From CAYFHQ01 sp964342805 (GTDB lineage: Bacteria; Bacillota; Clostridia; Peptostreptococcales; Acidaminobacteraceae): a DNA stretch of 35,631 bases. Below the pieces are notes generated by a model that searched no databases, had not been told where the DNA came from, and saw only the letters and a program-made list of their open reading frames with translations. The first letter of the stretch is position 1, and each line of letters opens with the position of its first letter. The translations under genes and the position numbers were made by a program. Shown piece by piece: positions 14,686-22,756 of this stretch. The stretch is from positions 1 to 35,631 of the forward strand of contig CAYFHQ010000028.1 in NCBI GenBank assembly GCA_964342805.1. Direction: 5' to 3'.

Positions 14686-16469
14686 TGTCATTTATGAGTT
14701 TAATGAAACGACTATTTGGGAATAAAGATGAAGACGGGGCAATAGCTCCGGTAGCAAATAAACCAGCACCAAAAGAGGCGACTCCAAAGACAGAGAAAAA
14801 ACATACGGAAAGTATGAAAGGAGATAATCAAATGTCAATGTTTTGTTATCAGTGTCAAGAAGCAGCAGGCGGTATCGGTTGTTCTAAGGTAGGCGTATGT
14901 GGTAAGCAACCAGACGTTGCAAACCTACAAGACCTTCTACTATACGTTCTAAAGGGCGTAGCTAAGTTCAACCTGATCGCTCGTGAAAAGGGCGTAAACG
15001 TTAAGATCACAGACCACATTATGTTCGACGGTCTATTCGCTACAATCACAAATGCTAACTTCGATCGTGCGGCTTTCGTTAAGCGTATTGAAACTACGCT
15101 TGCTCACCGTGACGCAATCAAGAAGGCAATTGTTGAAGCTGGCGCAGAACTACCAATGGTTCTTCACGATTCTGCTACATGGACAGGAACTGCAGCTGAA
15201 TTTGACGCAAAAGCAAGCGCTGTAGGTATTCTTACTACTGAAAACGAAGACGTTCGTTCTCTTCGTGAACTAATCATCTACGGTCTAAAGGGTGTTGCTG
15301 CATACGGTATGCACGCTTCTAACCTAGGTGAAGAGTCTGACGACCTATACAAGTTCGTTGAAGAAGCAATGGTTGCTACGCTTGACAACAACATGAGCGC
15401 TGACGACCTTGTTGCTCTAACCCTAAAGGCTGGCGAGTACGGTGTAAACGTAATGGCTATGCTAGACAAGGCCAACACAACTGCTTACGGTAACCCAGAA
15501 ATTACTGAAGTGAACATCGGTACACGCAACAACCCAGCTATCCTGATTTCTGGTCACGACCTGAAAGACATGGAAGCCCTACTTGAGCAAACAAAAGGCA
15601 CTGGCGTTGACGTTTATACGCACTCTGAAATGCTTCCTGCAAACTACTATCCAAAGTTTAAGGCTTACGACAACTTCGTAGGTAACTACGGCTCTGCATG
15701 GTGGAAGCAGAAGGAAGAGTTCGAGTCCTTCAACGGTCCAGTTCTATTCACTACAAACTGTATTGTTCCACCTAAGGCTAGCTACCAGGACCGCATTTTC
15801 ACAACAGGTTCCTCCGGCTTCCCAGGTTGTACACATATTGAAGAAGTAGACGGCAAGAAGGACTTCAGCCAGATCATCGAAATGGCTAAGACGCTTCCAG
15901 CTCCTACGCAAATCGAAGAAGGCAAGATCGTTGGTGGTTTCGCTCATAACCAGGTATTCCAACTAGCTGATAAGGTAGTTGACGCGGTTAAGACTGGCGC
16001 AATCAAGCAGTTCTTCGTAATGGCAGGTTGCGACGGTCGTATGAAGGACCGTACTTACTACACAGACTTCGCTGAGCAGCTACCAAAGGACACTGTAATC
16101 CTAACAGCTGGTTGTGCGAAATACCGTTACAACAAGCTACCTCTAGGTGACATCGGTGGCATTCCAAGAGTACTTGACGCAGGTCAGTGTAACGATTCCT
16201 ACTCCCTAGCAGTAATCGCACTGAAGCTAAAGGAAGTATTCGAGCTAAACGACATCAACGAACTACCAATCTCCTACAATATCGCTTGGTACGAGCAGAA
16301 GGCTGTAATCGTACTGTTGGCGCTACTTTTCCTAGGCGTGAAGAACATTCACCTTGGCCCAACACTACCAGCTTTCCTATCTCCAAACGTAGCAAACGTA
16401 CTGGTTGAAACGTTCGGTATCGGCGGAATTACAACTGTAGAAGACGATATCAAAATGTTTCTGGGCTAA
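14685..16469 (+). CDS. hcp: Hydroxylamine reductase / hybrid cluster protein, class I, with possible N-terminal extension
   Basis: From the internal ATG 14832 the product is a standard 545-residue hybrid cluster protein. It starts MSMFCYQCQ with the class I motif C-x2-C-x8-C-x5-C for the [4Fe-4S] cluster, and the hybrid-cluster ligand regions TTNCIVPPK, FPGCTHIEE, MAGCDGR, TAGCAKYRYNK and DAGQCNDSYS are present. The enzyme reduces nitric oxide to N2O (and hydroxylamine to ammonia in vitro), protecting anaerobes from nitrosative stress. Reading from 14685 (overlapping the upstream stop) adds 49 basic, Lys-rich residues. A good AAAGGAG site before 14832 favours the short form, or both forms. 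Codon bias is extreme (CTA leucine), suggesting strong expression. Confidence 0.95.
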   Translation: MSFMSLMKRLFGNKDEDGAIAPVANKPAPKEATPKTEKKHTESMKGDNQMSMFCYQCQEAAGGIGCSKVGVCGKQPDVANLQDLLLYVLKGVAKFNLIAREKGVNVKITDHIMFDGLFATITNANFDRAAFVKRIETTLAHRDAIKKAIVEAGAELPMVLHDSATWTGTAAEFDAKASAVGILTTENEDVRSLRELIIYGLKGVAAYGMHASNLGEESDDLYKFVEEAMVATLDNNMSADDLVALTLKAGEYGVNVMAMLDKANTTAYGNPEITEVNIGTRNNPAILISGHDLKDMEALLEQTKGTGVDVYTHSEMLPANYYPKFKAYDNFVGNYGSAWWKQKEEFESFNGPVLFTTNCIVPPKASYQDRIFTTGSSGFPGCTHIEEVDGKKDFSQIIEMAKTLPAPTQIEEGKIVGGFAHNQVFQLADKVVDAVKTGAIKQFFVMAGCDGRMKDRTYYTDFAEQLPKDTVILTAGCAKYRYNKLPLGDIGGIPRVLDAGQCNDSYSLAVIALKLKEVFELNDINELPISYNIAWYEQKAVIVLLALLFLGVKNIHLGPTLPAFLSPNVANVLVETFGIGGITTVEDDIKMFLG

Positions 16470-16501
16470 TCCTAATTGACTTACCATTGACTTAGCAAAT
16501 C

Positions 16502-16548
16502 ACTCCCCAAGGCGACAAAGTAATGACTTTGACCTTGGGGAGTTTTTG
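16502..16548 (+). terminator. Terminator after hcp
   Basis: ACTCCCCAAGG (16502-16512) pairs with CCTTGGGGAGT (16533-16543), with a second inner CAAAG/CTTTG stem, then TTTTTG. Confidence 0.9.
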
Positions 16549-16578
16549 TTTATAAACTATACAAAACGGGGAGGGATT

Positions 16579-17595
16579 ATGAGGTACGCACTGAGCGAGG
16601 GGACTTTGCGAGAGGCACTTGGCAGAGTGTTGCAACCCCATCAAATTGTAGCGCCAGTCCGTTAGGTGGGCGCTGGTCGTCTATCTGCAACAGATGCAAT
16701 CGCCTACGCAGATATTAGCGATCCAGCAGAAATTGTATGGGATGAATAAACCTATTTTTTGCCCAGAGAAGTTGTTTTCCCGTTCGGGAGGTACTTTTCC
16801 GTTTTACTAAGGAAAAGCGGTTGTACCAGAAAACGATGATAGGCCAGTTTTGATTCTCATGCGTCCCTGTGACATCAACGGTTTAGAACGCCAAGACACG
16901 ATATACTTAAAAATGGGGTAGAGCCTGATTTTTATTACAAGAGACGTCGCAATAACGTGAAGATCGCATTACTGGAGTGTGCCGAAGGGTTCGACTCCTG
17001 TTATTGCGTTAGTATAGACGCCAATAAAACGGATACTTATGCCCTGGCCATCCGGTAAACGGCTGGCGGTGCCCAAATCAAGATCGTTGACGAGGCTTTT
17101 GCTGGTTTTGTTAGTGAAGAAGCAAAGTCGTCTGACTTTGAACCGGCCTTTGTGGAAGAAAACAAGGTTGAGGTTACCATTCCTGCCCTGGATAAGGTGG
17201 TCAAGCACCACTTTGACCATCCCCTATGGAAGGAATATACCAGACGTTGTATTGTCTATGGTCGTTGCAATACCTCCTGTCCAACCTGTTCTTGCTTTAC
17301 CATGCAGGAGGTGGGCTTTGGGGCTGGCAGTGACCAGGGTGAACGCCGCCGTCGCTGGGTGGGCTGTCATGTGGACGGCTTTACAGACATGGTTGGCGGA
17401 CATGGTTTTAGAGACAAAAACGGCGAAAGAATGCGGTTTAAAACCATGCACAAGATCAATGACTACCACAGACATTTCGGACACCACATGTGTATTGGCT
17501 GTGGCCGATGTGACGATTTCTGTCCCGAGTACATTTCCTTCTCGAAATGTATTAACAAGCTAAACGATATTGTAGAGGGGCAGATTAATGTGTAA
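16579..17595 (+). pseudogene. asrA: Anaerobic sulfite reductase subunit A (asrA), broken by stops and frameshifts
   Basis: The translated pieces follow AsrA closely: opening MRYALSEGTLREALGR, then FAD/Fe-S subunit landmarks LILMRPCDINGLERQDT, LLECAEGFDSCYCVSIDANKTD, RRCIVYGRCNTSCPTCSC and a final ferredoxin-like HMCIGCGRCDDFCPEYI. The gene carries stops TAG 16663, TAA 16747 and TAA 17056 in the main frame. The frame is lost near 16785 (frame 1 to 0), near 16835 (0 to 2) and at an A-run at 16909-16913 (2 back to 1). AsrA normally feeds electrons to the siroheme subunit AsrC. Start ATG follows GGGGAGGG. A single clean indel or stop could be a sequencing error; three stops and three shifts are more consistent with gene decay. 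Confidence 0.85.
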
Positions 17596-18380
17596 TAATG
17601 CATACGTCGTACAACCCATGAAAATCCTGTCCATCATGAAGGAAACAGACATTGACTGGACCTTCCGCATGGAATATTCCGGTGACCTGGTTGGCGGTCA
17701 ATTTTTCCAGATCTGTCTACCTGGCGTTGGGGAAACCCCTATTTCCATTAGTGACTTCACCGACTCAACGGTGGACCTGACCATCCGTAAGGTGGGCAAG
17801 GTGACGGACCAGATATTTGAAAAAAAGAAGGAGACGTTCTCTACTACCGGGGTCCCTATGGCAATGGTTTTGAACTGGAACCCTTCCATGGCAAGCGCTT
17901 CCTCCTCATTGCTGGGGGAACAGGCCTGGCACCTGTAAAGTCCGTTATGCGGTTTGCGGCTGAGGATGGGGACAAGGTTGCCTCCTTCCAGTCTATTGTT
18001 GGCTATAAGTCACCTGAAGACGTTCTTTTTGAAAGTGATCTGGCAAGTGGCAGGCAGACGCAGACATCCACCTGACTGTAGACAATGGGTCAGAAGGCTG
18101 GATGGGAAAAACCGGCCTGGTTACTGAGCACCTGGATGACCTGGACCTAAACAAGCCTGAAGACCTGGTTGCAGTGGTGGTAGGACCGCCGATGATGATG
18201 AAGTTTACCGTTAGGGCCCTTCAAAAGCGGGGGATTGTGGACGAAAACATATGGGTGTCATATGAAAGAAATATGAGCTGTGGCGTGGGCAAATGCGGCC
18301 ACTGTAAAATCGACGATAGTTATGGCTGTGTGGATGGACCGGTATTCACCTTCAATGAAGCCAAGCACCTGATCGACTAG
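17588..18380 (+). pseudogene. asrB: Anaerobic sulfite reductase subunit B (asrB), two frameshifts
   Basis: AsrB is the NAD(P)H/FAD-binding, dihydroorotate dehydrogenase electron transfer subunit-like component. Its family motifs appear across three frames: FRMEYSGDLVGGQFFQICLP, RGPYGNGFELEPF, LLIAGGTGLAPVKSVM, VVGPPMMMKFTV, and the C-terminal 2Fe-2S motif MSCGVGKCGHCKI. The frame changes at a seven-A run (17820-17826; eight would restore it) and again near 18042 (between FESDLA and KWQADADIHLTVD). No internal stop is needed apart from those caused by the shifts. The start overlaps the asrA stop by eight bases, as in intact asr operons. Confidence 0.85.
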
Positions 18381-18389
18381 GAGGAAGCC

Positions 18390-19365
18390 ATGAGCGTAGA
18401 TCGCAAAAAAGTCACCAAAAACGCCTACCGTATTACCAAAGTACGGGGCAAAACGGCTCTCCGTGTCCGTGTACCAGGTGGGCACTTGAAGGCAGAGTAC
18501 TTGGGTATGGTACAGGACATTGCTGATCGTTTTGGCAATGGAACGGTTCACCTGACAGCCCGTCAAGGTTTTGAAGTGCCGGGCGTGGATTTTGACCGCA
18601 TTCCGGAGATTAATAAGATTATTCGTCCAATGATTGAGTCCCTCAACCTGGACATTGAAGTAACTGACGATGGCTATCCAGCGGCAGCACTAGAAATATT
18701 TCTGCATGCGTCGGCAACAATGTCTGTCCCTTTGCCAATGACAACACAACGGCATTGGCCCAGCGGATAGAACGGGAAGTTTACCCCAATGACTTCCACT
18801 TCAAGATTGCAGTAACAGGCTGTCCCAATGACTGTATTAAGGCCCACATGCAAGATTTCGGCATTATTTGTACAACCATTCCCCAATACCATGAGGACCG
18901 TTGTATATCCTGTAATGCCTGCGTGACCAACTGTGAAAAGCGGGTAACCGGTGCCCTGTCCATGGAGGACTTTGACATTGTCCGTGACCACGAAAAATGT
19001 ATTGGTTGTGGTGAATGTATTGGCAAGTGTCCAACACGGGCATGGACCGGGAGTGAGACGGTTTACTACCGCATGGTGATCATGGGTCGTACCGGTAAGC
19101 GCAACCCTCGAATTGCCCTTCCCTTTATGCTGTGGGCAACCCAGGACGAAATCAACAACTCATTAAGAATACCTATGGCTTTGTGGATCGCTACATTGAC
19201 CGCGGCCTGAAAAAAGAACACATCGGCTACATTATAGACCGTGTGGGCTACCAGACCTTTAGGGACGAAGTCCTTGAAGGCATTGACCTCAATCCAGTAG
19301 TAAAAATTGCTGAAAACATTCAGTGGGTCGGATATTGGTATATGGCCAATCAAATGATGCGGTAA
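18390..19365 (+). pseudogene. asrC: Anaerobic sulfite reductase subunit C (asrC), two frameshifts
   Basis: AsrC is the siroheme/[4Fe-4S] catalytic subunit that reduces sulfite to sulfide. Pieces in three frames give the nitrite/sulfite reductase half-domain (VRVPGGHLKAEYLGMVQDIADRFGNGTVHLTARQGFEVPG), the siroheme-cluster cysteines (SACVGNNVCPFAN and CPNDCIKAHM) and a ferredoxin insert (CISCNACVTNCEKR, CIGCGECIGKCPTRAW). The frame changes near 18690 (after DDGYPAA) and near 19160 (before KNTYGFVDRYIDRGL). All key cysteines survive in sequence but not in one chain. It follows asrB by nine bases with its own AGGAGG site. Confidence 0.85.
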
Positions 19366-19377
19366 AGAGGAGTACTC

Positions 19378-19832
19378 ATGCAAGAATCGTTCATTCTTGA
19401 AGATGTTTTGAATACATTAATCCAGTTGGAAGTAACGGGCAACAAGGTGTACACGGAGTTGGCAAAGCGGACCGGCGATGACAAATCAGTGGAGTTGTTC
19501 ACCACCTTGGCCGATGCAGAAATGAAGCACAAGCGCATCATATGAAGGGTTTAGAAAGACCCTGGTGGCCCATGAAAAGGTAGACGAGGAGTTACAAGGC
19601 GTACTTGAATGTATTGCTAAAGAAGAACATTACCATGTTGGACGCAGACAGCATACCTGCTGATCTTGAGGACGCAGTGTGCCAATCGGTGACACTGGAA
19701 AAGGACACGATTTTGTTCTTGATGGAAATGCAGCGGATTGTTCTGGACGAGTACAGCGACCAGATCGACAAGCTCATTGACGAAGAGCGGAGTCACTTGC
19801 AGTACTTATACGCATATTTAGACGCACTATAG
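19378..19832 (+). pseudogene. Ferritin-like/rubrerythrin-like protein, frameshifted
   Basis: Three pieces make one small four-helix protein: a first helix VLNTLIQLEVTGNKVYTELAKRTGDDKSVELFTTLADAEMKHKRI (di-iron pattern with E-x-x-H), then YEGFRKTLVAHEKVD, then SVTLEKDTILFLMEMQRIV and EERSHLQYLYAYLDAL. This is the rubrerythrin/YciE-type layout of about 150 residues without a rubredoxin domain. The frame changes near 19540 (one base) and again between about 19590 and 19640. It lies 12 bases after asrC and 15 before the FNT gene, so it was part of the same operon. Probable original role: peroxide or iron handling. Confidence 0.7.
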
Positions 19833-19847
19833 AACAAGGAGGATCAG

Positions 19848-20609
19848 ATGTACAGAGAATTGGTTGAAAAGGTTGCCGGCGCTGCCAAGAGCAAGGTAGA
19901 CATGGCGGACAAGAGCTTTATGAAGTTCATGATCCTATCCATTATGGCAGGTATCTTCGTAGGGATCGGTGTAATTTTGGTGTCTACAATTGGTGGCGTG
20001 TTAGGTGATGAACCATACACTAAGATCATATTGGGAACAAGTTTTGGTATTGCTTTAAGCCTAGTAACAGTCGTGGGTTCTGAACTCTTTACTGGCAATA
20101 ACTTTATTATGACAGTAGGTGCGATGGATAAAGCAGTTACATGGGCAAAGGTCGGCAAGGTTTGGTTGTATTCATATATTGGTAATCTTGTAGGGTCTGT
20201 GTTTATTGCCTGGCTTTATGTACAAACTGGACTTGTTAAGGGAGGAACGGCTAGCTTCTTTTATGCTGTAAGTTCAGGAAAAATGAGTACACCTTTCATG
20301 GAGTTGTTTGTTCGAGGAATTTTCTGTAACTTTTTAGTTTGCCTAGCGGTATTGAGTTTTATGAAGCTAAAGAATGAAGTTGCCAAATTGATTATGATTT
20401 GGTGGTGCCTGTTTGCCTTTATTACATCTGGATTTGAGCACAGTATTGCCAACATGTCCATGTTGGCAGTGGCTATCATGGTTCCAGGAGGTGAAGCGGT
20501 TTCATTGGGAGGCTATGTTGCTAACCTAATTCCAGTTACCTTAGGGAATATGGTAGGTGGCATTGCATTAGTTGGTGCAGTGTATGGTTATGTAGGGAAT
20601 GGTAAATAG
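19848..20609 (+). CDS. Formate/nitrite-transporter family channel, probable hydrosulfide channel
   Basis: The intact 253-residue protein has six hydrophobic spans and the FNT signatures: GSELFTGNNF after the second span and the pore region SGFEHSIANM with the conserved central histidine. FNT proteins conduct formate, nitrite or hydrosulfide. In clostridia the copy beside asrABC (HSC/FNT3) exports HS- made by sulfite reduction, so that is the likeliest substrate. Start ATG follows AAGGAGGA, 15 bases after the ferritin-like remnant. It is the only undamaged gene of the asr block, which raises the question of whether it still has a purpose (for example leak of HS- from other sources, or nitrite). 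Confidence 0.85.
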   Translation: MYRELVEKVAGAAKSKVDMADKSFMKFMILSIMAGIFVGIGVILVSTIGGVLGDEPYTKIILGTSFGIALSLVTVVGSELFTGNNFIMTVGAMDKAVTWAKVGKVWLYSYIGNLVGSVFIAWLYVQTGLVKGGTASFFYAVSSGKMSTPFMELFVRGIFCNFLVCLAVLSFMKLKNEVAKLIMIWWCLFAFITSGFEHSIANMSMLAVAIMVPGGEAVSLGGYVANLIPVTLGNMVGGIALVGAVYGYVGNGK

Positions 20610-20650
20610 TAATAAGAGATCTGAATAGATATTGCGTAGTAGCGCATTAA

Positions 20651-20682
20651 CACTCCACGAGTTTTGTGGAGTGTTTTTTTTT
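20651..20682. terminator. Terminator after the FNT gene
   Basis: CACTCCAC (20651-20658) pairs with GTGGAGTG (20666-20673), followed by nine T. The convergent minus-strand gene ends inside its T-run. Confidence 0.92.
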
Positions 20683-21073
20683 AGGTGATCACCAAGAAAA
20701 TGCAGGAGATAATATCAATTGTGCGTGCTTTTGAGCTATCAATTAGCAGATAGAATGTGTGATCACTTGGACTATAGACTTGATGAAGGACTGCTATATT
20801 CAAGTTGAGTAGCTGAGAGATTTTCAGGAGTTTTCCTTCTGTCAATGAAGGACTTACTTTAATGAGAGCTTCAGCCGTTTCGATTTTGTTTTTTGGGATG
20901 ATCGCATCATCATAGATTGTCAAAAGAGAACTATCTGTTATTTCGTATGAAACGGATAGGACGTTTAGAAACACGTCGAAACAGAGCCCTCGAGATTTTT
21001 TTTCGAGAGTTGGTATGAGCTCATCAATTATTACATGTTCTTTTAGTCGGTAAAGCTCGCATACTTGTATCAT
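20681..21073 (-). CDS. Protein of unknown function behind a sigma-54 promoter, 130 aa
   Basis: I do not recognise this 130-residue protein. It is cytoplasmic, of alternating charged and hydrophobic character, with three cysteines (MIQVCELYRL, RGLCFDVFL, DIISCIFLVIT). The start ATG is preceded by AGGTGAT. Its control region is unusual: a near-consensus sigma-54 promoter on the same strand (21180-21164), then a hairpin and a terminator-like hairpin with T-run before the ribosome site. It shares the upstream region with the divergent saccharopine dehydrogenase-like operon, which has its own sigma-54 promoter. It probably belongs to the same regulated system. Confidence 0.65.
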   Translation of the reverse strand: MIQVCELYRLKEHVIIDELIPTLEKKSRGLCFDVFLNVLSVSYEITDSSLLTIYDDAIIPKNKIETAEALIKVSPSLTEGKLLKISQLLNLNIAVLHQVYSPSDHTFYLLIDSSKARTIDIISCIFLVIT

Positions 21074-21083
21074 AATATCACCT

Positions 21084-21115
21084 AAAAAAGTAGGAGGCCC
21101 GAGGAGAACCTCCTA
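21084..21115 (-). terminator. Terminator-like hairpin in the leader of the 130-aa gene (attenuator candidate)
   Basis: On the minus strand TAGGAGG (21115-21109) and CCTCCTA (21097-21091) flank an 11-base loop and are followed by C and six T (21089-21084). This lies between the sigma-54 promoter and the start codon, so full-length mRNA requires readthrough or antitermination. A second hairpin upstream (about 21126-21152; CATGCA-A-ACAA/TTGT-A-TGCATG) begins near the predicted 5' end of the transcript. Confidence 0.6.
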
Positions 21116-21163
21116 TCAACTGAGGGCATGCATACAAAAACTTGTTTGCATGTAGAAATAATA

Positions 21164-21180
21164 CGCAAGATTAGTGCCAA
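21164..21180 (-). promoter_or_regulatory. Sigma-54 promoter for the 130-aa gene
   Basis: Minus strand TTGGCACTAATCTTGCG. Consensus YTGGCACG-N4-TTGCW; GG and GC are separated by ten bases as required. Two mismatches, outside the GG and GC. Confidence 0.75.
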
Positions 21181-21240
21181 CTTATTGGCCTGAACCATTC
21201 AAAAAAATGAGTTTTAATGTCGCAATGTGTGTTTTACTCC

Positions 21241-21269
21241 AGTGATATGTGTGAAAAGCCACAATCACT
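21241..21269. promoter_or_regulatory. Interrupted dyad between two divergent sigma-54 promoters
   Basis: AGTGAT (21241-21246) and ATCACT (21264-21269) with inner TGTG/CACA pairing. It is placed 40-60 bases upstream of both divergent -24/-12 elements, where an enhancer-binding activator could bind. Visual evidence only. Confidence 0.3.
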
Positions 21270-21309
21270 CTATTTGTCGGATAAAGTTCGCTGATAAGAG
21301 CATATGGAA

Positions 21310-21326
21310 TTGGCTTGTAACTTGCA
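21310..21326 (+). promoter_or_regulatory. Sigma-54 promoter for the dehydrogenase-like operon
   Basis: TTGGCTTGTAACTTGCA has the exact -24 GG and -12 GC with ten-base spacing; TTGC-A is consensus. It ends 21 bases before the start codon, close enough for a very short leader. Confidence 0.75.
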
Positions 21327-21347
21327 TTATTAATTGCTGGAGGTTCC

Positions 21348-22364
21348 ATGATGAAAACATTAGTGATGGGTGGGTATGGTTCAGTAGGTGGAAAGATCGT
21401 GATGAATCTTATTGGGGAGCCCAATATCGAGTTATATTTGGCTGGAAGATCACTGAAAAAAGCAAAACAATTTCAGGAGACCTTAAATGGTTGTGTAAAG
21501 GTGTTTAATTTTGAGGGAGCATCACCTCAAGAACTAAGGAAGATTGAGGATTTTCAACTGATCATTAATTGTGTGGAGGATCTTGTTAGTGACCTGGTAG
21601 ACTACTGTGCCCATAAAGGCATTCACTATATTGATATAACGGCAAATAATGAACTGATCGTGAGCTCTGAGCGCTATGAAAACCTCGAGAGTACAATTGT
21701 TCAAGGTGCAGGTTTATCTCCAGGCTTAACTAACCTACTTTCTGCGGGCCATTTAATGGAGTTTGATCTTCCAATGGAAACAAGGCATCATTTGCTCTTT
21801 AGCTTAGGAGACCGGCATGGCAAAGATGCTCTTCGGTGGTTATTGAAAGAGTTAACTCGGGTCTATGCAACGCGTAGAGGAAAAATGAAACCGCTTTCTG
21901 ATAGCTACGCAGCGTACATTCCAGCTGTAAGTCGGATTGTTGAATTCTATAATTTCAATTATGCTGACCAGCATATCATTGAAAAGCAGTTTGGAGGTGT
22001 TGTGGCTTCAACTGGAATGAATTTTAAGGAAAAGTGGATTATTCCACTACTTAAGCTTAGTGGATACGTTTTTGACATAAGTCCAGTGTCGAATCATCGA
22101 ACTATTCAAAGTTTAGCAGATCTATTGTCTAGGTTGCACATTGGAAACTCAGAAGTGTCTATAAATGTGAAGTCGTATGGCATCCAAGATGGCGTTCGGT
22201 GCAGTAAGGAAGTAAACTACGTTTTTGATAGTGAAGCTCAAATCACAGCTGATGTTGCTTGTCATGTGGTCACTCAAATTATTAGTGGGGAAAGTAAGAA
22301 TGGTGTACAGCTCGTTTCGGATGTTATAGATGCGGAACTTTTTGAGTCGAATAGGATCAGATAG
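21348..22364 (+). CDS. Saccharopine dehydrogenase-like NAD(P)-binding protein
   Basis: A 338-residue protein with an N-terminal Rossmann motif (LVMGGYGSVGGKIVMNL), the second-strand LAGRSLKKAKQF pattern, and the SDH-family segments LIINCVEDLVSDLVDYCAHKGIHYIDITA and VQGAGLSPGLTNLLSAGHL. This family includes true saccharopine dehydrogenases, trans-acting enoyl reductases and opine-type dehydrogenases; the C-terminal half is not specific enough to choose. A lysine pathway role is unlikely because no lysine genes are nearby. It is the first gene of a four-gene operon behind a sigma-54 promoter, with a spermidine synthase-like and a methyltransferase gene downstream, suggesting assembly or modification of an amino-acid or polyamine-like small molecule (inference). 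Confidence 0.75.
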   Translation: MMKTLVMGGYGSVGGKIVMNLIGEPNIELYLAGRSLKKAKQFQETLNGCVKVFNFEGASPQELRKIEDFQLIINCVEDLVSDLVDYCAHKGIHYIDITANNELIVSSERYENLESTIVQGAGLSPGLTNLLSAGHLMEFDLPMETRHHLLFSLGDRHGKDALRWLLKELTRVYATRRGKMKPLSDSYAAYIPAVSRIVEFYNFNYADQHIIEKQFGGVVASTGMNFKEKWIIPLLKLSGYVFDISPVSNHRTIQSLADLLSRLHIGNSEVSINVKSYGIQDGVRCSKEVNYVFDSEAQITADVACHVVTQIISGESKNGVQLVSDVIDAELFESNRIR

Positions 22365-22381
22365 TTGCGATAGGGGGAACT

Positions 22382-22756
22382 ATGAAACGATTAGATATTG
22401 CATTGATACTAGCTTATATTGCGATTGCAATCGGATTAGCTTTCTTACCCTTTAATGTGGATGGAATGGGTCAACTCCGAGTTGTTGTTGATGGAGAAAT
22501 ATTATATTCGTCCCCTATGTCACTTCTCTCGAATGGGTCATATACGTTGAGAGCAGACGAAACTACATTCCAATTTGAGATTGAAAATGAAAAAGTACGT
22601 ATAAAGCAAATGACAAGGGAGGAGTGTCCACGGCAAATCTGTTCAAAAACTGGATGGGTTAAAGGTGAAAAGCCGATTGTGTGCTTGCCTAATAAAATTG
22701 TCATAGAAATCGTGAGTAAAAATGATGGAGAGTCAGTTGATGGAATTAGTTATTAA
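22382..22756 (+). CDS. NusG domain II-containing protein, membrane-anchored
   Basis: The 124-residue protein has one N-terminal membrane span (LDIALILAYIAIAIGLAFLPF) and an outside domain of the NusG-II type: QLRVVVDGEILYSSPM, YTLRADETTFQFEIENEKVRIKQMTREECPRQICSKTGWVKGEKPIVCLPNKIVIEI, of which the C-x4-C-x9-GxxI-VCLPN pattern is typical. Such proteins are common beside Rnf, ApbE-like flavinylation and metal-related genes in Firmicutes, but their job is not settled. Start ATG follows AGGGGGAA, 17 bases after the dehydrogenase-like gene. Its end overlaps the next gene. Confidence 0.85.
   Translation: MKRLDIALILAYIAIAIGLAFLPFNVDGMGQLRVVVDGEILYSSPMSLLSNGSYTLRADETTFQFEIENEKVRIKQMTREECPRQICSKTGWVKGEKPIVCLPNKIVIEIVSKNDGESVDGISY

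Noticed and set aside
16618..16634. TTGGCAGAGTGTTGCA resembling a sigma-54 promoter in asrA
   Set aside because: GG and GC are nine bases apart instead of ten, and it lies inside coding sequence 40 bases after the asrA start.
16579..17058. Selenocysteine or pyrrolysine readthrough as an explanation for the stops in asrA
   Set aside because: The stops are TAG and TAA in mixed order, with frame changes between them, and they do not fall at conserved Cys or Lys positions.
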